Of a DNA stretch of 64,000 nt, positions 13,300 to 26,272 are shown piece by piece. The stretch is from Polytrichum commune (lineage: Eukaryota > Streptophyta > Polytrichopsida > Polytrichales > Polytrichaceae). The notes below the pieces were generated by a model that was not told where the DNA came from, searched no databases, and saw nothing but the letters and a program-made list of their open reading frames with translations. Each line of letters starts with the position of its first letter. The stretch's first letter is position 1. The stretch is taken from assembly GCA_950295325.1 (NCBI GenBank), contig OX485809.1:36709081-36773080 (forward strand), given 5' to 3'. The position numbers and the translations under genes were made by a program.

Positions 13300-15414
13300 G
13301 ACTAATGGGTTGAGTGTGTGATAATAATTGGAGGGTCAGATGGTTTTTGGTTTTTATTGAGTAACATTGATATGTATTTTTCTACTATTTACAATAGTTT
13401 GGTGGCAACATCATGCGCCCGTGCTCCGCCGGGGGGGGGGGGTGTAGAATGTTGATCAATTGTGGTAGGTTGGGTTGAAAGAATTTAGTCCCTAACCATT
13501 GGATTCACTCTCTTGGTGAATGTTGTGACACAATTTCCTTTGTGGGTTTATCTGCACATGTGTTGTGTACAATGGGGTGTTTCATTATGAGTATTTTTTC
13601 CGCTCCATGCATTGTTGGATAGACAAACTTTGTTTGGTGGCGCATGTTGGTGTTGTCATGAGGCTCAGGCCATTCACGTTGTTGCTCCTAGCAGCTCTTT
13701 TCTTTGATTCGGTGTCTTTGATCTCCGAGTTGTATTCATTCAAGTGTGCACATCGTCCGCTTGATAGTGGTCACTCTCTTGAGTGCTTGTGTTGTGTTGG
13801 GTTGTGGTTGCTTGTGGTGCCACTTTCCTCGCTCCTCATTGCGGCATTCTTGTTATGCTCCATTGTTGTTTTGTCGTGGTCATCTTGTGGATGTGGCTTT
13901 GAGATCTCCTACTCTTTTTGTCGTGCTTCTCCGGCTATGTTATTGGGTGACCTCCTTCGATTTGTGCACGAGGTTGCAACTTGTGCTCTCCGTATTGGGA
14001 ACTATGAGTTTGCTTCATTCTTTGTGTGCTCCTTTGAATGATCACTGAATTCGATTGTCTCTCCTACTATGTGTTTGGTTGTTTGGATACCTATTGTGTG
14101 TGTGGAGTGTGTTATGATCTATTCATGCATTGTTGTTGCCTTCGTTTGGCATTCTAGGGTCTTTTCTCCATGCCCTGGGGTGGAGCTTTGCCCGGCAACA
14201 ATCATTACTTAACTCTCTTGCAAGGGACAATATTGATTGCTAGTTTGTCTTGAATATATATATGCCAACAATATTTGTTTATGCTTGTTGTGGATCGGGT
14301 TTTTTTTTTCCATGCTTTAATGACATTTACGAATGCCTTTATGTTTGTGTCAACCTCTAACTTCATTGTTTATGGTAAATATAGTAGACCACACTATATA
14401 CAAGGCACCAACACTAGAAAATAGGGGATAATACTGTGGATGCGCATTGTATGCCAACCCACATTAGATAACATTGGGGGCCTATGTTGGAGGTCACAAT
14501 CTTTCAATTGGTCAAAAAAGGTACGCATTTGAGAGACTTTCAACAAAGTGAGATCCAATTCATAAACCGTTATACTCGTATGGTTTTGAATCTAAAATTA
14601 GATCACTCAATTTTCCCCCAAGTTTACATACATCGACAAGATTAAAACAATCACATCCCATGAATTTCTTTGCTAGATATTGATTTCAAAAAATGCATTT
14701 TCATGAATTTTGTGTAAGTGAAAAGATTGATGCAAAACCAATTCCCCGTGCATAAGGTTCCACACTATCCTAATGTGCAATGGTGCAATATATAGCCACA
14801 CTATATTGTGGACTTTTTAACTGAATATATAGGTTTTCCCAATTGTTGTTCACTATCAAGAGTAGAGTAGTTATTAATATTCAGAGATGTAGTCCTATCC
14901 TTTCAAAACAGGTGCCTTGAAGATTTTTGCTTCTTTGATCCTCACCGAATCACATACCTATCAAATATAGGGATCCGATTAAGAAAATGAGCCACTTCAC
15001 ACCCATCTACCTTAAATCTTACGTTTGGTTGTGTGCAACTATTGCAACACAAACTCATAGCAAAGATAGACCCTCACTTTCCCAAGCACCATGTGCTAGA
15101 TGCCATGGGGGTGGTGTATCCTCAATATTGGCTCCGGGAGGGCTGTGATGAGGCTTTCACAAAGCATTTGGAGTTCATTTGGCCTTGGCCGTGTTGGCCT
15201 TCTGTCAAAATTTTAAGGGCAAGGCCACTCACCCTGCATCCGCATCTGCACTTTTACATCCGCGGATGCAGGAACGACGCCTTCAAATTGCAAATCCAGA
15301 TGAAAAATCATGCAGGACCTGCCGCCCTCCCTGCATAATGTCGACTTATGCAGGGAGCCTGCTATCAGCTAAAGGACAAAGAACTTTAGAGAAATTACCT
15401 ACTTGAGGTTCATA

Positions 15415-15735
15415 GAAATCACCGGTTGAGGCTTAGGGTTCAGAGAAATTACATGCTTGGGGTTCATAGAAATCACCGGTTGAGGTTGGGGTTCATAGAA
15501 CTTACATGTTTGAGGCTTGGGGTTCAGAGAAATTACTTGGTTGAGGCTTGGAGTTCAAAGAAATTACCTGCTCGGGGTTCAGAGAAATCACCGGTTGAGG
15601 CTTGGGGTTGAGAAATCACCTGTTACAGATGAACCGGTTGAGTTTGAGAAATAACCCGTTGAAGATGAAGACTTCCGGAAAATTACACCTCATGGATGAG
15701 CCGGTTGAGTTTGAGAAATAACCGGTTGGAGAACA
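15415..15735 (+). repeat. Degenerate ~30-60-bp minisatellite rich in CCGGTTGAG
   Basis: Alternating phrases GGTTCATAGAAATCACCGG, TTGAGGCTTGGGGTTCAGAG and AAATTAC repeat many times, then grade into GAACCGGTTGAGTTTGAG units at 15,625-15,735. CCGGTTGAG or CCGGTTGG occurs at least six times. Repetition keeps an ORF open at 15,426-15,611, but the peptide is only the translated repeat. Confidence 0.85.
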
Positions 15736-15989
15736 AGATTTCATGAAATTTTTTGGGGTGATTTCTGAGCATTAATGGTAAAATCCTACCATTTCCAAGT
15801 CCAACCAGAATGCAGAAAGCAGGATGAGTGGTAGTTTTGCCTGGGTTTGCATCTGCATCCTGGACGGAGGCCACTTTTCATTCCTGGATGCAGATGCAGA
15901 TCCAGGAACGACTGGGCTTGCTCTAATATATATATAAGCATTTGGAGGTTTTGAAGGCACACTACTGTGAAGTCTAGACCTATGATTGG

Positions 15990-16190
15990 GGAGAACCCGC
16001 TTAATTACAGATGAACCAGTTGAGTTTGAAAAATAACCGGTTGAAGTTCAAGACTTTAGGAGAATTGTTGACTACTTTAGAGGAATTTATGGAATATACC
16101 TCAAATTAATATAGAAAAACCGAAGGATATCAACATGTAACCGGTTGGACTTGCAAACACTAGGATCTTAACCGGTTATGCCCAAAAATC
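15990..16190 (+). repeat. Dispersed CCGGTT repeat, single copy
   Basis: Contains AACCGGTTGAAGTTCAAGAC, CCGGTTGGACTTGCAAACAC and AACACTAGGATCTTAACC in the same order as the tandem units at 32.6-33.35 kb, some 17 kb away. It is therefore a lone member of that family, placed next to the 15.4-kb minisatellite that shares the CCGGTT motif. Confidence 0.75.
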
Positions 16191-16277
16191 TCCCCGATCA
16201 CTGGTCGAGACAATTGGTTCAGTTAAGGGGAAGCAGTATGTTCCTGCACTCCAAACAAGGTGAGACCTTCGTACTCA

Positions 16278-17382
16278 GGACCACTTCACATACGAGACTG
16301 AGAGCCCGTGACCATTACACGGCAAGCACTGTCATTGGTGGAAAAGGCGGAGCCGGTCCAAGTTCACTACTTCACACTACGCTTGGGGACCAACGGAGTA
16401 TGTGAATGCAAGATGGATGTAAAGCCTACATGGATTCCTACATGGCATCAAATGGATCATGTTTATTGGTCACTTGCATTATTTTCAAAAATCACCTCTT
16501 GGAGGTAGGTCTAACACAGATCCAGGAGACCACGGCACTCCACACGCTCACAACTGTTGGGTTTATTTTATTTTACCATGTGTGAGGACCAACATGAATA
16601 GAAATTCATTGAAATAGGATTTGGTTGAGGGATGGTCACATATGACTTTACACTACACTTGAGGGTCCGTGACCACACTACATGATTTTGGAGGTGTCTT
16701 GGGATGGCCTCTAGACACTTTCTTTTGGGCTCTCACAATTTCATGGTTCTGGCTCTTGGCTTGTGTGTGAAGTGGACCTCAATATGGCATCTTCAAACTT
16801 TGCATGAAGAGCGGCGCCAAGGTAACAATGAAAAGCCCCCTCCCCCCCACTTTAACAATGAATACACTTTATAAATGAAAAGAAAATGCGCATTTGAAGG
16901 TTGATTGGTGCAAACTGCATCCTCTCTCACTCCTTCCCGGAGTATCTCAAATTAGTAGAGATCGTAGTTATGCATGTTCTAGGCAGTGTAGAGGATGTGG
17001 TGTGGAAAAACATGTCGTGTGGTCACGGGCCCTCAACCAAATTCTATCTCAATGCATTTTTGTTTATGCGGGCCTTCACATATGATGAAATATAATAAAG
17101 AAAAGGTTGTGAAATTTCGGAGTGCCATGGTCTCCCCATTTTGTGTTAGACCTACCTCCAAGAGATGGTTTTTGAAAATAATGCAAGCGATCATGAAACA
17201 TGATCCATTTGATGACATGTATGAATCCATGTAGACTTTACATTCATCTTGCATTCACGTACTCCATTGTCCCCTCAAGAGTAGTGTGAAGCGAACTTGG
17301 ACCGGCTCCACCTTTTCCGCCAATGAGAGTGCACGAAGTGTAATGGTCACGGGCATTCAGTCTCATATGTGAAGTGGCCCTT
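16278..17382. mobile_element. Foldback element (~1.1 kb) with ~260-bp inverted arms, Harbinger-like ends
   Basis: The sequence at 16,278-16,541 matches the reverse complement of 17,117-17,382 along its whole length, roughly 85% by eye. Shared blocks include GAGCCGGTCCAAGTTC, ATCAAATGGATCATGTTT and TTGGAGGTAGGTCTAACACA. A ~575-bp spacer separates the arms and itself holds related fragments near 16,625-16,690. The outer ends read GGACCACTTCACA and GGGCCACTTCACA (reverse complement), flanked by TCA and TTA. This resembles the ends of the two ~360-bp elements at 19.0 and 22.1 kb, so a PIF/Harbinger-type, non-autonomous family is likely. ORFs in the arms are not genes. Confidence 0.75.
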
Positions 17383-19023
17383 AGATGCATTGTAAGATAC
17401 ACTTTGGGGTGTTGTGGACAGTTTCAAAGTCTAGCAATTGGCCTTCAGTTTGCAAGTGAGGGTTTGGGGTTTGAAGTAGTTTTGCATACAAATATTGGAG
17501 GCTTACTTTTTCTATAATTGTTTTCTCGTATGGATAACTTATGATGTTCTACTTTTATTCTAATATTTTCAGTAAATATACTTGATATTATTATGTGTAT
17601 GCATGTTTTTTTTGGCCCATAATAAATATTATATATAGGATTTTATTTGAAGATGAAATATGAAATATATATATATGATGTTTTATTCATTATGGTTATT
17701 TTACATTTAAAATGACACAAAAATTGGTCAAAAGTTAGGTATGGTAATGAAGTGTATTCTTCAAAGAGCAATTTTTGTTGTTTTGATTTTTTTTAAGTGG
17801 GAAGGGGGATGCATTGTCTAGTCATGCCATGTGCTCGGACTGATACTAATCATGGCGCCACCTAATTATGTAGCAACACCTCACCAAACCAATAACAATA
17901 TGGATCATATAGTTTTTGAGATTTCACTATGAAAACTTGAAATGACATAATGGATTTTGGCCGATGGAGCTAGGATTTTGTATGCTAGGAAGTTTTGGCA
18001 TTTGAAAACATCCCACCATTGGAGTTTCCAAATTTGGATTTTGTGAGTGTCCATCCAATCAGTTAAAGTTAAGGCTCATTGGAGGCATGATCTAGCGCTT
18101 GGGCATTCTTAGCATCGGAAAAAAAAATCATATTCAAGTGACTCACTGAATTTGTTTTGGGATGCATTGACATTGAGATAATGAAGAGATTCCTCATAGC
18201 TTTTGCAAAAATAATTATTTCTTTCCTTAGAATCTAAAATGGGATATGTGCATGGGATCCATAGTCCCAAATTCCAAATTGGCCTATGCAAGGCTAGTTT
18301 GACCCACCCATCCCAGTCAAACAAGCTAGAAAGCCACATTTTAATAGCATGACAACACTCATTGTGTATGATGATTTAAGCATTAAGAAAACTTGAACGG
18401 CTTTGTGCTAATTTTCATAAATTCAAGGTTTGGGGCTAAACCCATGGTCTCATCCCCTCCACTTCACAAATAACTCTAATGTCAAGCCCTAACGAAGAGG
18501 ATGTGCATGACTTTCACCAGTTTGCAAACCCAAGATCTTGTGGCACCAAGAGCTTATTTCATGCAAAGAGGTTTAAAGGAGGCATAACACCTTAGGTTGC
18601 ATCACGGACAACCATGTTCAACCTTAGGCCAACAAGTTCACATTCATGCCAGTACCTAGATATGGGCGTTCTTCTTCTTCTTCTTCTTCTTCTTCTTTAA
18701 AAATTGTGTTGTCGCTTAGACAAGCATTTCACTTGATCGATATATGGATTTATAAGTATCCATCTGCTACCTAAGGCAGAGGGTGCTTAAACCAACACTT
18801 TAAGTTATTGGGGATACATATGGCTATGTGGTTGATAAGAAAAGATCATATTAGCCTTTGGGCTAAACATAGTTATAAAGGAAAGGAAAAATAATTAGCT
18901 TCAATTGAATATTTGATGAATATTCAAAGTCAAAACCACTAGCTTCCTTAAACCAATCCCTAGGCCCCGTGGATGATGACCTTGCATATGATGAGGACCT
19001 CTGCTTTCATTGCCCATAACTAA
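17383..19023. other. Intergenic, no gene seen
   Basis: AT-rich sequence with short ORFs only. It contains the 18,576-18,697 dispersed repeat described separately and otherwise nothing recognisable. Confidence 0.5.
18576..18697 (+). repeat. Dispersed ~95-bp repeat ending in a (TTC)n tail, copy 1
   Basis: GGCATAACACCTTAGGTTGC, ATCACGGACAACC, AGTTCACATTCA and ATATGGGCGTT appear in the same order, with small changes, at 52,215-52,315. Here the shared part ends in (TTC)n (18,669-18,697) and at 52.3 kb in a T-run. A shared body with a simple-sequence tail resembles the 3' end of a SINE or LINE, but no pol III boxes are clear. Confidence 0.6.
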
Positions 19024-19385
19024 GGACTAGTTCACATGGGGTCCCAAGTCACTCGAGGTCAATCCATGCAATCTCAACCGTTGAGAGCATGGAAGTTGGG
19101 ACTTACCACTTCACACGGGGTCCCAAGTCCTAAGTTCCAACAATGACATGAATGCCTACATGGCAACACGTGTTGGAGGTGAGGCTTGGGACTTGTGTTG
19201 CGGGTTGGGTCAAGCAAAAAGCTAGACCCAACTCTCAACCCAAGTCCCGCGAATAATTATGCATAAATTAATCAAGATCCAACTTTACTGATAATTAACC
19301 ATATTTTAGTGGTTACTTGAGGCTCACAAGTTGGGACTTGCTAACATGAGTGCTACTTGGGACTTGGGACCGTGTGAACCAACCC
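19024..19385. mobile_element. Tourist-like (PIF/Harbinger) MITE, 362 bp, with TAA target duplication
   Basis: The left end GGACTAGTTCACATGG pairs with right-end reverse complement GGGTTGGTTCACACGG, and both continue into GTCCCAAGTC. The element is flanked on both sides by TAA (19,021-19,023 and 19,386-19,388), the three-base duplication typical of PIF/Harbinger and Tourist elements. The interior repeats GGGACTTG and CCCAAGTC several times in both directions. No coding capacity. Confidence 0.75.
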
Positions 19386-20104
19386 TAACATAGGATTGCC
19401 TAGAACAGTGGATGAGTGGTGGCAGGAACGGAGGAGATCTTACATAGGTCAAATCCGACGGTCGATAAAGCACAGGAAACGTGGCCTCACCAGAAGCCAA
19501 AAGTTGCTTTCATCGCCCATAGACTTCTTCTCGACTAACACAACATAGTTGGGTACTAGACCCAAACTAGATCTAAGCCCAACTAGTAACGGGTGCGCCA
19601 ATCCACATGGCCACCTTCATGATCCCATCCAATATGTTGCAAAATTGTCACCTTGCATCCCAAATACCGACCCCTTTTGTGCTTTGTGGGTCTACCTCCT
19701 TGGCTTTGTAGAAATAATGGCTAGGGTCCTCCCTCCTCCCCCTCCCCCCCCCCCCCCTCCCCCAAACAAAATGGCTACAATAGGCACCAACAAGCCACCT
19801 TAAACCTACTTTGAACTAACCTGAGATAGAGTGGACCCTATTACCTACCCTAAACGGAGGTAGTGGAAGTTGGTATGAGGTGGCACCGCTAATGGCAACC
19901 AAAACCATTGCTTTGTGGGTTCGGGCTTTCTTACATCATGGGAAACAATTCAAGGTTATAGAGTGTTAGTGATTGAGAGGTGTTTCCATGTGTTGGTTTT
20001 GGGTGGGGTGTTGCTTTTAGCATCCTCTACTTGTAACAAGTCGAGTCTTCATAATCTAATGATGTTGATCTAGTACCAAATTTGAGGTGGAAAAATAACA
20101 ATTT

Positions 20105-20109
<5 letters not shown>

Positions 20110-20154
<45 letters not shown>
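20110..20154 (+). repeat. (CT)n microsatellite, 45 bp
   Basis: Uninterrupted CT dinucleotides. Confidence 0.97.
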
Positions 20155-20157
<3 letters not shown>

Positions 20158-21284
20158 TTTGCTTAAAGCCAAGTGTTCACTCTAAGCTCATGAACCTTCA
20201 CTTTATACACCTTGCAAACGATTCTTTTTTTTGTTATAATAATAAAAAAAGACGGACGTTGAATCATGAAATATATCTTCTATACACATGGAAAGCAAAT
20301 CTAATTACCATGTGAATTGGATTTTCATGAGTATGGATGAATGGAACAAAGTAACCAGAGTTAAGGACGTGGAACACGTCTTTAACCCATGGTAAACTTA
20401 GGGTTTGACAGAACTTACCACGGGCAAGATCTTCAATATAAACCCTCAAACCCTAAAAGAGGTTTTTTTTTTACCATTCACACAAGAGCTTGGTGCGGTA
20501 ACTTAGTGCACACTTACTGGGATACTAGATACGTGTGTTAAGTAAAGGATACTAGAGCTATTCACCAAGTAGAGTATTCTACTTGTGGTGATACACTCAT
20601 GGCTAAGGAACAAGTTTGAACACCCATTTGACATTGTGCAATGAGTGTTACTATTCAAAGTACTATTATGCATTTGATGTAGTTTAATGTGTGCGACATG
20701 GATAACAACTGGGTTTTGTTGTTATTTACCTCGTGTACGTAACTAACCCTCAATTATTTGTTGGTTGGTTGCATGGGCACAGGTGAGGCAGACCCTTCAC
20801 ACTCTCAATACAATGATGTATTGTGACTATGACATATTATGCATTTCCTTTGGTTAAGACTACTAGGCATATATCCCGGTATGTATTCCATATATATGGT
20901 AGATAGGTTACTTATATGTTGGAGCAATGCATGAAGATAGGTGATTAAATCTACCAAGGTATGGAATAGTTAGCCACAATTTGTTATTGGTACTTATGAG
21001 CAATATATGAATACTGAAACCCTAAGTATAATGCAAATACTTATGAGGCGCAGTATGACATACCTAGCATGTTTATATTGTTTACATACAATTAGACATG
21101 GATACAAACATTATGCATTATGCATTGTTAGCATTAAGGTATTATATAGGAAAGTTTTGGTTTGAAAGACTGAGTGTTATGAGGGTTCCCACCCATCCAC
21201 CCTTGCAAAGCAATGAGGAAGATGTTGAAGGATTAGGCCTCTGAAAAGAGGAAGTTCAAGCTTTGCATAAAGCATTGAAAAGTC

Positions 21285-21286
<2 letters not shown>

Positions 21287-21348
<62 letters not shown>

Positions 21349-21359
21349 ATATATATATA
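21287..21359 (+). repeat. (CT)n microsatellite followed by (TA)n
   Basis: About 58 bp of uninterrupted CT (21,287-21,344) followed at once by a TA run to 21,359. Confidence 0.97.
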
Positions 21360-21519
21360 ATCTTTCATCATCACACATTTATCATCATGTACACCTTTTT
21401 GTGTACTCCAGGTGGGGAAGGAATTAGTTTTCTCCAAATATATGTCCACCAATTTATGTCTCTAGCAAACTTCAACAGCTAGTCCTATTATTGTGGGTGC
21501 AAAATTATTTTGGTAATAG

Positions 21520-21780
21520 TTAATGTGGGTCACTCTAATTCTCCAGTCAAGGTGGAAAGAATGTGGGTCCAAGATCCCAGGTCTTCCCCTCACGCTTCCT
21601 TGAGACTTTTGACCAACATAAAATAAAATATCCACCTTACATCAAAAGTAGCACATGAAAAAAACTATCACCCCACATTACTTTTCTAAAACATTAAATA
21701 TGACCCACACTATTTTTCTTATTTATGGGATCGTTATAAGAGTTAGTCTGGGCTCTAGAAAGTACTGTGGCCCACATTAA
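21520..21780. mobile_element. Small MITE-like element (261 bp) with ATTAATGTGGG ends
   Basis: The left end TTAATGTGGGTCAC pairs with TTAATGTGGGCCAC at the right end (reverse complement), and related GTGGGTC/GACCCAC and CCCACATTA phrases repeat inside. No clear target duplication was found and there is no coding capacity. The short, near-exact inverted termini support a MITE, but the boundaries are by eye. Confidence 0.5.
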
Positions 21781-22054
21781 TATCACTAATTAGTATACCT
21801 TAAATCTCTCATAATAATTGCCAATTTGCCTTATTAGTCGTCGTCTAAACAATGGTAGTGAAATCAATTAAACACCTAACATGTACTTATGGATGGAAGT
21901 TATTATATTTATTCAAACTACTAGAAGTTGTGAGTTACATCCACACTTAACAGAATAATGTGCTTAAAACAGTGTAATTTAATTTTAAATCATGCTATTA
22001 TTGCAGCAATTGTACTTGTTCCCATGGACATGTACCATCCACAATAGTACTAAA

Positions 22055-22414
22055 GGCCCAGTTTAGACAAGTGCATGGACTAAAGATTGTCAAAGGTTAT
22101 CGGCGTTGTTCAGACATAGGGTTTGTCCACTTTGTCAACGTGCCATGTCACCAACCAATGTAGCCACCTCAATGAACAAGATGAAGAAGTTATGGGTCTT
22201 GTATGGGGGGTGGCTCGAAACTTCTCTGGGTGGAGGAATGCTCTTGCTTGTTTGGGTAGGGTTGGTTAGGGGTGCCGGCAGGTCTGGAACCACATCTTAT
22301 GAATTGGACAACGCACACAACGCCCTGATGATGTGGAAGCACTTTTAGGGGGACGAAAGATTAGCTAGGTTGTCATTGTTTATGCTTGGTCCAAGCACTT
22401 GTGTGAACTGGGCC
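22055..22414. mobile_element. Tourist-like MITE, 360 bp
   Basis: The left end GGCCCAGTTTAGACAAGTGC pairs with GGCCCAGTTCACACAAGTGC at the right end (reverse complement), and pairing continues for another ~12 bp. Flanks are AAA on the left and TAA on the right, consistent with a once-identical TAA duplication. Size and the GTTCACA-bearing end match the 19.0-kb element, so both probably belong to one PIF/Harbinger-derived family. The ORF at 22,106-22,348 lies wholly inside and is incidental. Confidence 0.7.
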
Positions 22415-22539
22415 TAAGTAGGACCAAATTTCCTCTTTTCAACTTAAGTAGGTCGCTTTGCACACATACCAAGAGCTGTGATCATGAAAATATGAAAATG
22501 CTTGAAAATCATCCATGAGAGATAAGAATTCAATTTCGT

Positions 22540-22930
22540 AATTGACGGGCCCTCAAGTTTAGTGTAAAGTGAAAGTGGACCGTGTTGAGAGACGGCAACA
22601 TTCTTATGGACGATTCAAACTAATAGATTAGTCGGGACCCCACCACGGCAATATAATATTCTAGGAGAATATGTCAATTATAATTGTTTTGCATTAGATG
22701 ATCCTAACGCAATTTCTAGTACATCATGATCCATCATCCATTTGGTGCCATGTAGTTTGTCATGTAGGATTTTCATCCATTTAAATTTTCATTGGCCCCT
22801 TTGGGCCTCAGGGTCTAGTCTAAAGTGAACTTGGACCATCTCCGGCTTCTTCACCAATCACGAAAGTTTTATATGACAGGTCAAGGGCTCTCAAGCTCTA
22901 AGTGTACATTGTAAAGAGGTCGTAAGAAAC
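22540..22930. repeat. Partial copy of the 16.3-17.4-kb foldback family
   Basis: GATCCATCATCCATTTGGTG, GTGAACTTGGACCATCTCCG and CAATCACGAAAG follow the same order as GATCCATTTGATGAC, GCGAACTTGGACCGGCTCC and CAATGAGAG in the right arm of the 16.3-17.4-kb element. The segment near 22,550 matches the GAGGGTCCGTGACC fragments in that element's spacer. It appears truncated. Confidence 0.55.
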
Positions 22931-25847
22931 CTACTTCACAATCATTCTAGTGAGGTAAATTTTGTTTAAAAAAAGTAGTAGGTTTGGCTACATATTGAGT
23001 TTAGAAGCAATCAAGGTGGCAAGCTTAAGATTTTTTTGTGGAGTTACAGGTGGCTACCCAAAAGGAGTATTTGGCAAATGCGCATAACCTATTTGTCAAT
23101 TCAGGTGGCAACTTCTAATTGCACATGGAAGAAATCCGAGGCAACATGTATGATTTGATAAGGTGAACAATGGCCCCACATATAAAATAATAAGTTTACA
23201 AGTGGCCTTGCATACCATGAACTAAGGGAGAAGTTGGTTACATATGAAAATTGGCTACAACATACTATATATAGATATATAGATATCTATATTAGCCCCT
23301 TCAACATGTAGAGGCTTCCAGGTTCAACTAGTTTGCAAATGTATGAGAGGACCAACATGCACATATCATACATTTAAAGCACTTAGATCTTAGGCCAACA
23401 AGTTTTGCACCAACCCTCTTAAATATTAATCTTCACCAAAATTAAATCAGTTTGCACACATGTAGATGATTAGCATCAACAAATTATACACTTGAAGAAC
23501 CCAAAAAGATTGAAACAACCCACTCAATTGAGAAAAGACACCCAAAATGAATATCATTGCTGAAAAAACCACACTTACAATGGCATACAGAAGTTCATAT
23601 ATGTAGGAAGGGAGGTTGGCGCCTTCAAGCACTACTAGTGCAAACCACTTTGAAACTTGAAATTTGGTACCCAATTTTCTCAAACTCCACTACAATCAAA
23701 AGGTGGCGCATTTAATCTTCACTACATGAATAAAGAGGCTTCGAGGCCCAACCTAAGAGAGCAAGAAGGGTGGAGAATGAAGGAGAGAGTGGCGACACCA
23801 CTCACCTCACCCAACTAAACCCTAGGTGAGATGAGCCCTTGGTTGGGAAGATGGGCTTCATTGATAAGTCATAGTGGAGCTCATTGGCTACTCCCAACAA
23901 TGGAACTTAGAGGCAGGTCCTGATTTTTAGGCAACTCCACTCCACCCATGTGAAGCTACTTGGCACCACCTCTTATCCACAAAGAGTGGAGGTGGCACCA
24001 TACAAGGCAAAAATCCGTTTAAAAAAAACATGTGTGTATAATTCATTTCACTTCACTAGAGCAAAGTGGCTACCAATAGCCGGGGGAAAAAAAAGGTTAA
24101 TGTCTTGGGAAACATTGAACACATATGTAGATGTTGTTATATAGTAGTTCTTTTTTGGTTTGGGTTCAATTGAACAAAACATATAGGGAAGGCTAAATAT
24201 GATTCAATATGGGATTCTAGGTGTCATTGTTAGGTAAATTAATAGGTCACAAGTAAGAATTGGGTACCAATACTTATATTAAACTCAATTTTGGGTGATT
24301 TTTAGGGGGTAATTTGAAATCTAAAAGTGGATTATGAGGGTCACTTAGTGTAGTATATGCAATTGAGCAATCTCTACCTTACAACCAACCAAAGTCTAGT
24401 TTTAATGACTCGCTATGCTATAGATTTCAATACAAGGAGTCTCAACTCATCAATTGTCTTTTGAACGTTAGTAATGTCATATAATTAGGATTGAATATAA
24501 ATTCATAATTTTGACAAGGAGATTAATTAACTATAATCCCTTGGGTGAATTATTACAATGCAAATCATTTTCCACAAATTAACAATTTCCAATCATTTGA
24601 GGATTTATGAGTTCAATCTAGAAACTTGTGTTAGTGATGAGGACAATGGTCTTCACTTCAATTACCTATGGGAAATTCACTTCAGTGTAGGAGGGATTAA
24701 TTTCCACCTTATCTTCTTGAGGTTGGTTTTTCTTATCTTAGACGATCAAGTTAGGGATGGATGAACTTCTTCCTACTTACTTATAGCAAGGATTTTTCAT
24801 GTGGGCAACCAAACAATTTACTTATTTTCTTTCTTATATTTCTCTTACCCTTATGGCACAAAGCTTTACACTCTTACCGATGGTCTTAGCAATTATTATT
24901 AGAGCACTTACCCTTGCGACGATGGTATTGGTGAAGTCTACTATAACACCTACATTTGAGGTTGTGATCTCTCCTCCGACACTAATACATAACACATGCA
25001 TTCATGCATGTTCTCTTCAAACTATTGACTCAATCAATTTGACTCAAACAAATTCAACCATTCTTACACATTAGTGCAGACATATAGATGCTTCTCGAGA
25101 CAATTTGCCATAGGCAACCCACAATTCTTGCATACCAATTTTTCATGCTTCATAATGCTCATGAATCTCCTCTTCATTCAACCATGGCTTCTCACTCAAA
25201 GATTTTAATTAGACTATGGCCTTTGGCCAAATTGTGTAAGATAATAGCCACAATTCCAAAAACTAGTATTACTTAAATTAGGCTTCACACCATAATAATG
25301 CCACTTTAGACTATAGTAGCAATATGTACTCCAACATAAATTATCTTCTATCCTCTCAAATACAAGATGGTCAACCAATCACACAAGTGTATTGCCTCAC
25401 TCAAGCATAATTCAAAAGACTTTGCCTTATCAAACAAGGGTATCACACTATCGACATTTACTCAAACTTTAGTGCATGAATAAACTTACTCTACTGAAAC
25501 ATCCACTCCTTTCATGAGGTTCAATTTAATTGTTCATATATCTATATTAAGCAAGCTATCATAGTCAATGGCCACTTCCAAGGAGTCAATCTCAAGGACT
25601 TCACACCATGTGGATTTAATCATATTATGATATTTGGGCAATTTGGCATTAAAAAAAGATCCACTCTCTTCCCAAGAGGGATTCCTAGTTCATGTAGCTT
25701 CTTAAGTCTAATCCAACTAACTATGACTATCATCTACTGCATTATAAGGGGAGGAGGATAAAGGAGATTCCTAATGTCAAGAGGCATAATTGTCCATAGC
25801 CAAATTCTAATCTTCCCTTACCTTTCTCACATGTCAATGACCCCTTA
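22931..25847. other. Intergenic, no gene seen
   Basis: AT-rich sequence with ORFs under 95 codons and no family motif. A TA-rich block lies near 23,264-23,290. Nothing else recognised. Confidence 0.5.
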
Positions 25848-26272
25848 CCAAAATCACGGGGAGGTCACTTCATTGTCCAGTTGACACCACGTGCGGACAA
25901 AGTTTGCTACCCCTATATTACATGCCATATATAGTTTTAAAATTTATGATATTTTTTCTACATATACATAACCAGTGATAGTATCTTTTGTATATTTTTT
26001 TGAAATGTTTAGTCATCTTTATCTTTTTTAGTAATTGTTTTAGTTCAATAATGTGTCATTCTAGTTAGAAACGGTATGTTTTTATGAAAAAAACAAATCA
26101 TCAAATTTAGTTACCACTTTTAACTATGTCATAGGTACTTTGTATATCTACTCATGAAAAACATTTGATAAAATTTTGACCCATTTTGGTGGTGTAACTT
26201 ACCAAAAGAAAAAAAAATTTGGTCGCACGTGGTGTTCAACTTGACAATGGAGTGATCTCCCCGTGACCAAAA
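25848..26272. mobile_element. MITE-like element (~425 bp) with ~60-bp inverted termini
   Basis: The sequence at 25,848-25,910 is matched by the reverse complement of 26,212-26,272. Shared blocks are TCACGGGGAG, TCACT..CATTGTC and ACACCACGTGCG, interrupted by a few indels. The ~300-bp interior is AT-rich and non-coding. Target duplication is unresolved. CCCTTACC on the left and CCCTTGCC about 16 bp beyond the right end may be chance. Confidence 0.6.

Larger units (their letters stand above)
10931..15414. other. Gene-poor region between satellite and minisatellite
   Basis: No recognisable gene. The longest ORF (13,565-14,041, 158 codons, +) is Cys/Leu/Phe-rich with hydrophobic stretches, but it overlaps a 100-codon ORF in another frame and shows no family motif. 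An ORF at 12,492-12,884 has an acidic stretch followed by a hydrophobic segment and is equally unrecognised. A G-run lies near 13,432-13,442. Separate entries cover the 82-bp tandem repeat and the ATT microsatellite. Confidence 0.45.
19386..21519. other. Intergenic with pyrimidine microsatellites
   Basis: No gene recognised. A C-rich tract lies near 19,730-19,763 and two long CT microsatellites are annotated separately. ORFs across the CT tracts encode only Ser/Leu or Arg/Glu runs. Confidence 0.5.

Noticed and set aside
13565-14041. 158-codon ORF, Cys/Leu/Phe-rich with hydrophobic stretches
   Set aside because: It overlaps another open frame, has no recognisable motif and lies in TG-rich low-complexity sequence, so it is treated as incidental.
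15415-15735. Short regular repeats considered as a possible CRISPR-like array
   Set aside because: Units are degenerate and contiguous without unique spacers, and the genome is a plant nuclear one.
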